Assembly: GCA_002477945.1 (NCBI GenBank)
Contig: DLLF01000026.1
Span: 12,781-76,780, forward strand
DNA length: 64,000 nucleotides
Direction: 5' to 3'
Origin: Bacteroidales bacterium UBA7569
Lineage (GTDB): Bacteria; Bacteroidota; Bacteroidia; Bacteroidales; Paludibacteraceae
Below, in pieces: positions 62,664-64,000 of this stretch (position 1 is its first letter; the number at the start of each line of letters is the position of its first letter). The notes beneath the pieces were generated by a model, which did no database searches, had not been told where the DNA came from, and saw only the letters and a program-made list of their open reading frames with translations. The translations under genes were made by a program, and so were the position numbers.

Positions 62664-63748
62664 CACTTCGCACTCTTCCTCCTGTTGCACTCTCTGCACA
62701 ACATCTGGCAGTTCGCTGCCACCGTCCGTCCGCCTTTCGCCCACGGCGTGATATGGTCGGCTTCCATCTCCTCCAACTCGAAATGCTTGCCGCAAATCGC
62801 GCAAATGCCCTGCTGCCGCTCGTACACCTCCCGCCGCATGTTCGCGTCAAATGCCCTGATACCCAAGTGGTGCTCGTCGCCGTCGAATACGTACCAATAG
62901 ATGCCTTTTTTGTTCTCCACATCGCTGTCCGCCATCAGCCTGCCCACGCGCTCTTCTATCTCGTTGGGGTTCACCGCCGTGTCCTTGTATTGGTTGTAAA
63001 TCGCACCCCAGTCCACGCCTTTCATCTCGCGGCGGTACTTGTGAAACACCGCCTGCACCCAACTTATCACCTGCTGGAAATAGTACCACAGTGCCCCCGC
63101 ATCCGTGTCCGAGATGCTGTGCCGCGCCATGTAATCCTCTATCTTGTTGCCTGAAATCCAGCGCAGTACGGTCTCCAAGTAGTCCTGCTGGATAGGCGAC
63201 CCCTGCACGTACTTATTGCCCATCAGGTACGCCCCGCAGTTCGACTTGGAGAAGTACCGTTTGGCGTCCGACAGCCACGGCGACGCATACACCGCATTGA
63301 GCAACTCCTGATTGGTCAGCCGTTTGCCCGCGATGTTGATAGTCTTGAACCATTTCAGTTTCTCGCTGTCCGTCCCTTTGCACAGATACACGCACAGCCG
63401 GTAGTCCAGTATCTGCGCCTGTTGGTCGGCGGGCAGGTTGCCGAAATAGTTGAACATATACGCAAAGTCGCCGTTCACGTACTGGCATATCGAAATCGTC
63501 CGTTGCTGCCCGTCGATAATCTCAAAGGTGCCGTCCTCCCGCACTGCCCAGTACATCACGTTGAGCGGGTAATCCTTTGTTACTGTGTCAATTACAGCCT
63601 CCCGCTCTTTGTCGTTATACACAAACTCCCGCTGGTACGGCGGTCGCACGTCCAACCGCCCGCCGAAGGCTTTCACACCCGCTTCCTGATTGTCCGCATA
63701 TCCCTCGGTCAGTTCCCGAATGGTAATCTTCCGTTCTACTATTTCCAT
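62663..63748 (-). CDS. DUF262 and HNH endonuclease domain protein
   Basis: 361 aa. N-terminal DUF262 (GmrS-like, ParB-fold nucleotide hydrolysing) with PPYQREFVYND near 38 and the diagnostic DGQQRT near 80. The C-terminal HNH fold carries CAICGKHFELEEMEADHITPW (His-x-x-Pro) and CRECNRRKSAK. Related to modification-dependent GmrSD-type nucleases and other DUF262 defence proteins. Encoded alone beside repeats; no methylase or partner is visible in the remaining 250 bp, although the window ends there. Confidence 0.9.
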   Translation of the reverse strand: MEIVERKITIRELTEGYADNQEAGVKAFGGRLDVRPPYQREFVYNDKEREAVIDTVTKDYPLNVMYWAVREDGTFEIIDGQQRTISICQYVNGDFAYMFNYFGNLPADQQAQILDYRLCVYLCKGTDSEKLKWFKTINIAGKRLTNQELLNAVYASPWLSDAKRYFSKSNCGAYLMGNKYVQGSPIQQDYLETVLRWISGNKIEDYMARHSISDTDAGALWYYFQQVISWVQAVFHKYRREMKGVDWGAIYNQYKDTAVNPNEIEERVGRLMADSDVENKKGIYWYVFDGDEHHLGIRAFDANMRREVYERQQGICAICGKHFELEEMEADHITPWAKGGRTVAANCQMLCRECNRRKSAK

Positions 63749-63788
63749 ATTATTCTCTGTTTATGTTTTATGTCTCCGTTAATGCTCT

Positions 63789-63900
63789 CCGGGGACGCGG
63801 ACGCCCTCGTCCGCGGTCAAGGCGCGAGCCTTGAAACCGAAAGCCTTGTTATGTGGTTCGTTCCAAACCATCCGCGGACGAGGCGTCCGCGTCCCCCGGT
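63789..63900. repeat. Large inverted repeat of a GCGGACG-rich element
   Basis: GGGGACGCGGACGCCCTCGT (from 63791) with CCGCGG next to it is mirrored by CCGCGGACGAGGCGTCCGCG and TCCCC (63870-63894), some 60 bp apart. Each arm itself holds a palindrome (GCGGAC-GTCCGC type). Upstream of the HNH gene in the last 252 bp of the window, which show no other feature. Confidence 0.78.
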
Positions 63901-64000
63901 GCTATCCATCTCTCAAAAAAGTGCTTTTTGTTAAGATTTTTCATCCCTTTCCCCCCTCTCAAAAAGTCGCTTCAATCAGCATAGGATGCGCATAGGATAG

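Noticed and set aside
1..64000. CRISPR arrays
   Set aside because: The periodic repeats are 7, 9 or 11 bp with no unique spacers; no cas genes.
1..64000. tRNA genes, rRNA, insertion sequences or prophage
   Set aside because: No cloverleaf, T-loop, transposase, integrase or structural phage genes recognised on either strand, though reading by eye could miss a tRNA.

Overview
This 64 kb window is chromosomal DNA of a Bacteroidota bacterium, most likely of the order Bacteroidales. Three things point there. Many promoters fit the Bacteroides-type consensus (TTTG, about 20 bases, TAnnTTTG). The family set is typical of the order: a hybrid two-component regulator, DUF3078, DUF4831 and DUF4835 proteins, Cys-rich CWC, PepSY-like, GH3 and the 'endonuclease I' family, plus type-IX-like C-terminal tails. 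The SRP RNA gene also has the form I associate with this group. No rRNA, tRNA, phage, insertion sequence or CRISPR array was recognised. Species cannot be told from the sequence alone.

Layout: 1-8.3 kb (+) carries the 3' part of a Rel/SpoT gene, a DUF1573 protein, the MeaB GTPase, a GH25 lysozyme, a nucleosidase-like protein and a large membrane protein with an EF-hand loop. 8.5-16.3 kb (-) carries pheT, a 1374-aa hybrid two-component regulator and an Hsp20. 16.6-20.1 kb (+) is coaE, a YycJ-type metallo-hydrolase, a DPM1-like glycosyltransferase and an M23 lipoprotein. 20.7-24.1 kb (-) is the operon DUF3078, ZapB-like, zapA, rny. 24.3-24.5 kb holds a rod-shaped RNA that I read as 6S RNA. 25.4-26.6 kb (-) is a secreted endonuclease plus a CWC protein. 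27.2-34.2 kb (+) runs from a phosphoethanolamine-transferase-like enzyme through DUF4831, DUF4835, rlmN and an EEP-family protein to a type-IX-tagged subtilase. 34.5 kb (-) is the SRP RNA. 34.7-37.4 kb (+) is a RecD-like helicase, a YjbR protein and an AlkD-like protein.

37.6-48.0 kb is an accessory-looking region. A decayed AbiEii-type pair is followed by an AT-rich (+) set: acyl carrier protein, hexapeptide acyltransferase, ketoreductase, FabH-like synthase, polysaccharide deacetylase and DUF354 glycan protein. This meets a convergent (-) set: GH3 synthetase, HAD, PlsC-like, SDR and FemAB-like. Together they look like an acyl/glyco-lipid or acylated surface-glycan pathway (inference). 48.7-52.1 kb has a PepSY-like lipoprotein, a DEAD-box helicase, an EamA half-transporter and an O-methyltransferase.

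52.3-63.7 kb is visibly GC-richer. It holds a CMD/cupin fusion, a DXS-like enzyme, a TonB-dependent receptor and a compact redox operon: DUF362 lipoprotein, NapH-NapG-like polyferredoxin with an internal Tat signal, Tat-lipoprotein Fe-S aldo/keto reductase, tatA, tatC. It ends with a DUF262-HNH nuclease.

The most unusual material is non-coding. Six intergenic regions share arrays of a degenerate 11-bp repeat, usually accompanied by some of a small palindrome (CCCCTCC-TTT-GGAGGGG with tail TTGGGGAGGTC), a 9-bp minisatellite and other short-period modules. Copies of the palindrome, and of a separate 7-bp repeat, also lie in frame inside two genes (CMD/cupin and DXS-like), adding peptide stretches. 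This resembles the Rickettsia palindromic elements in principle, but in an unrelated sequence family.
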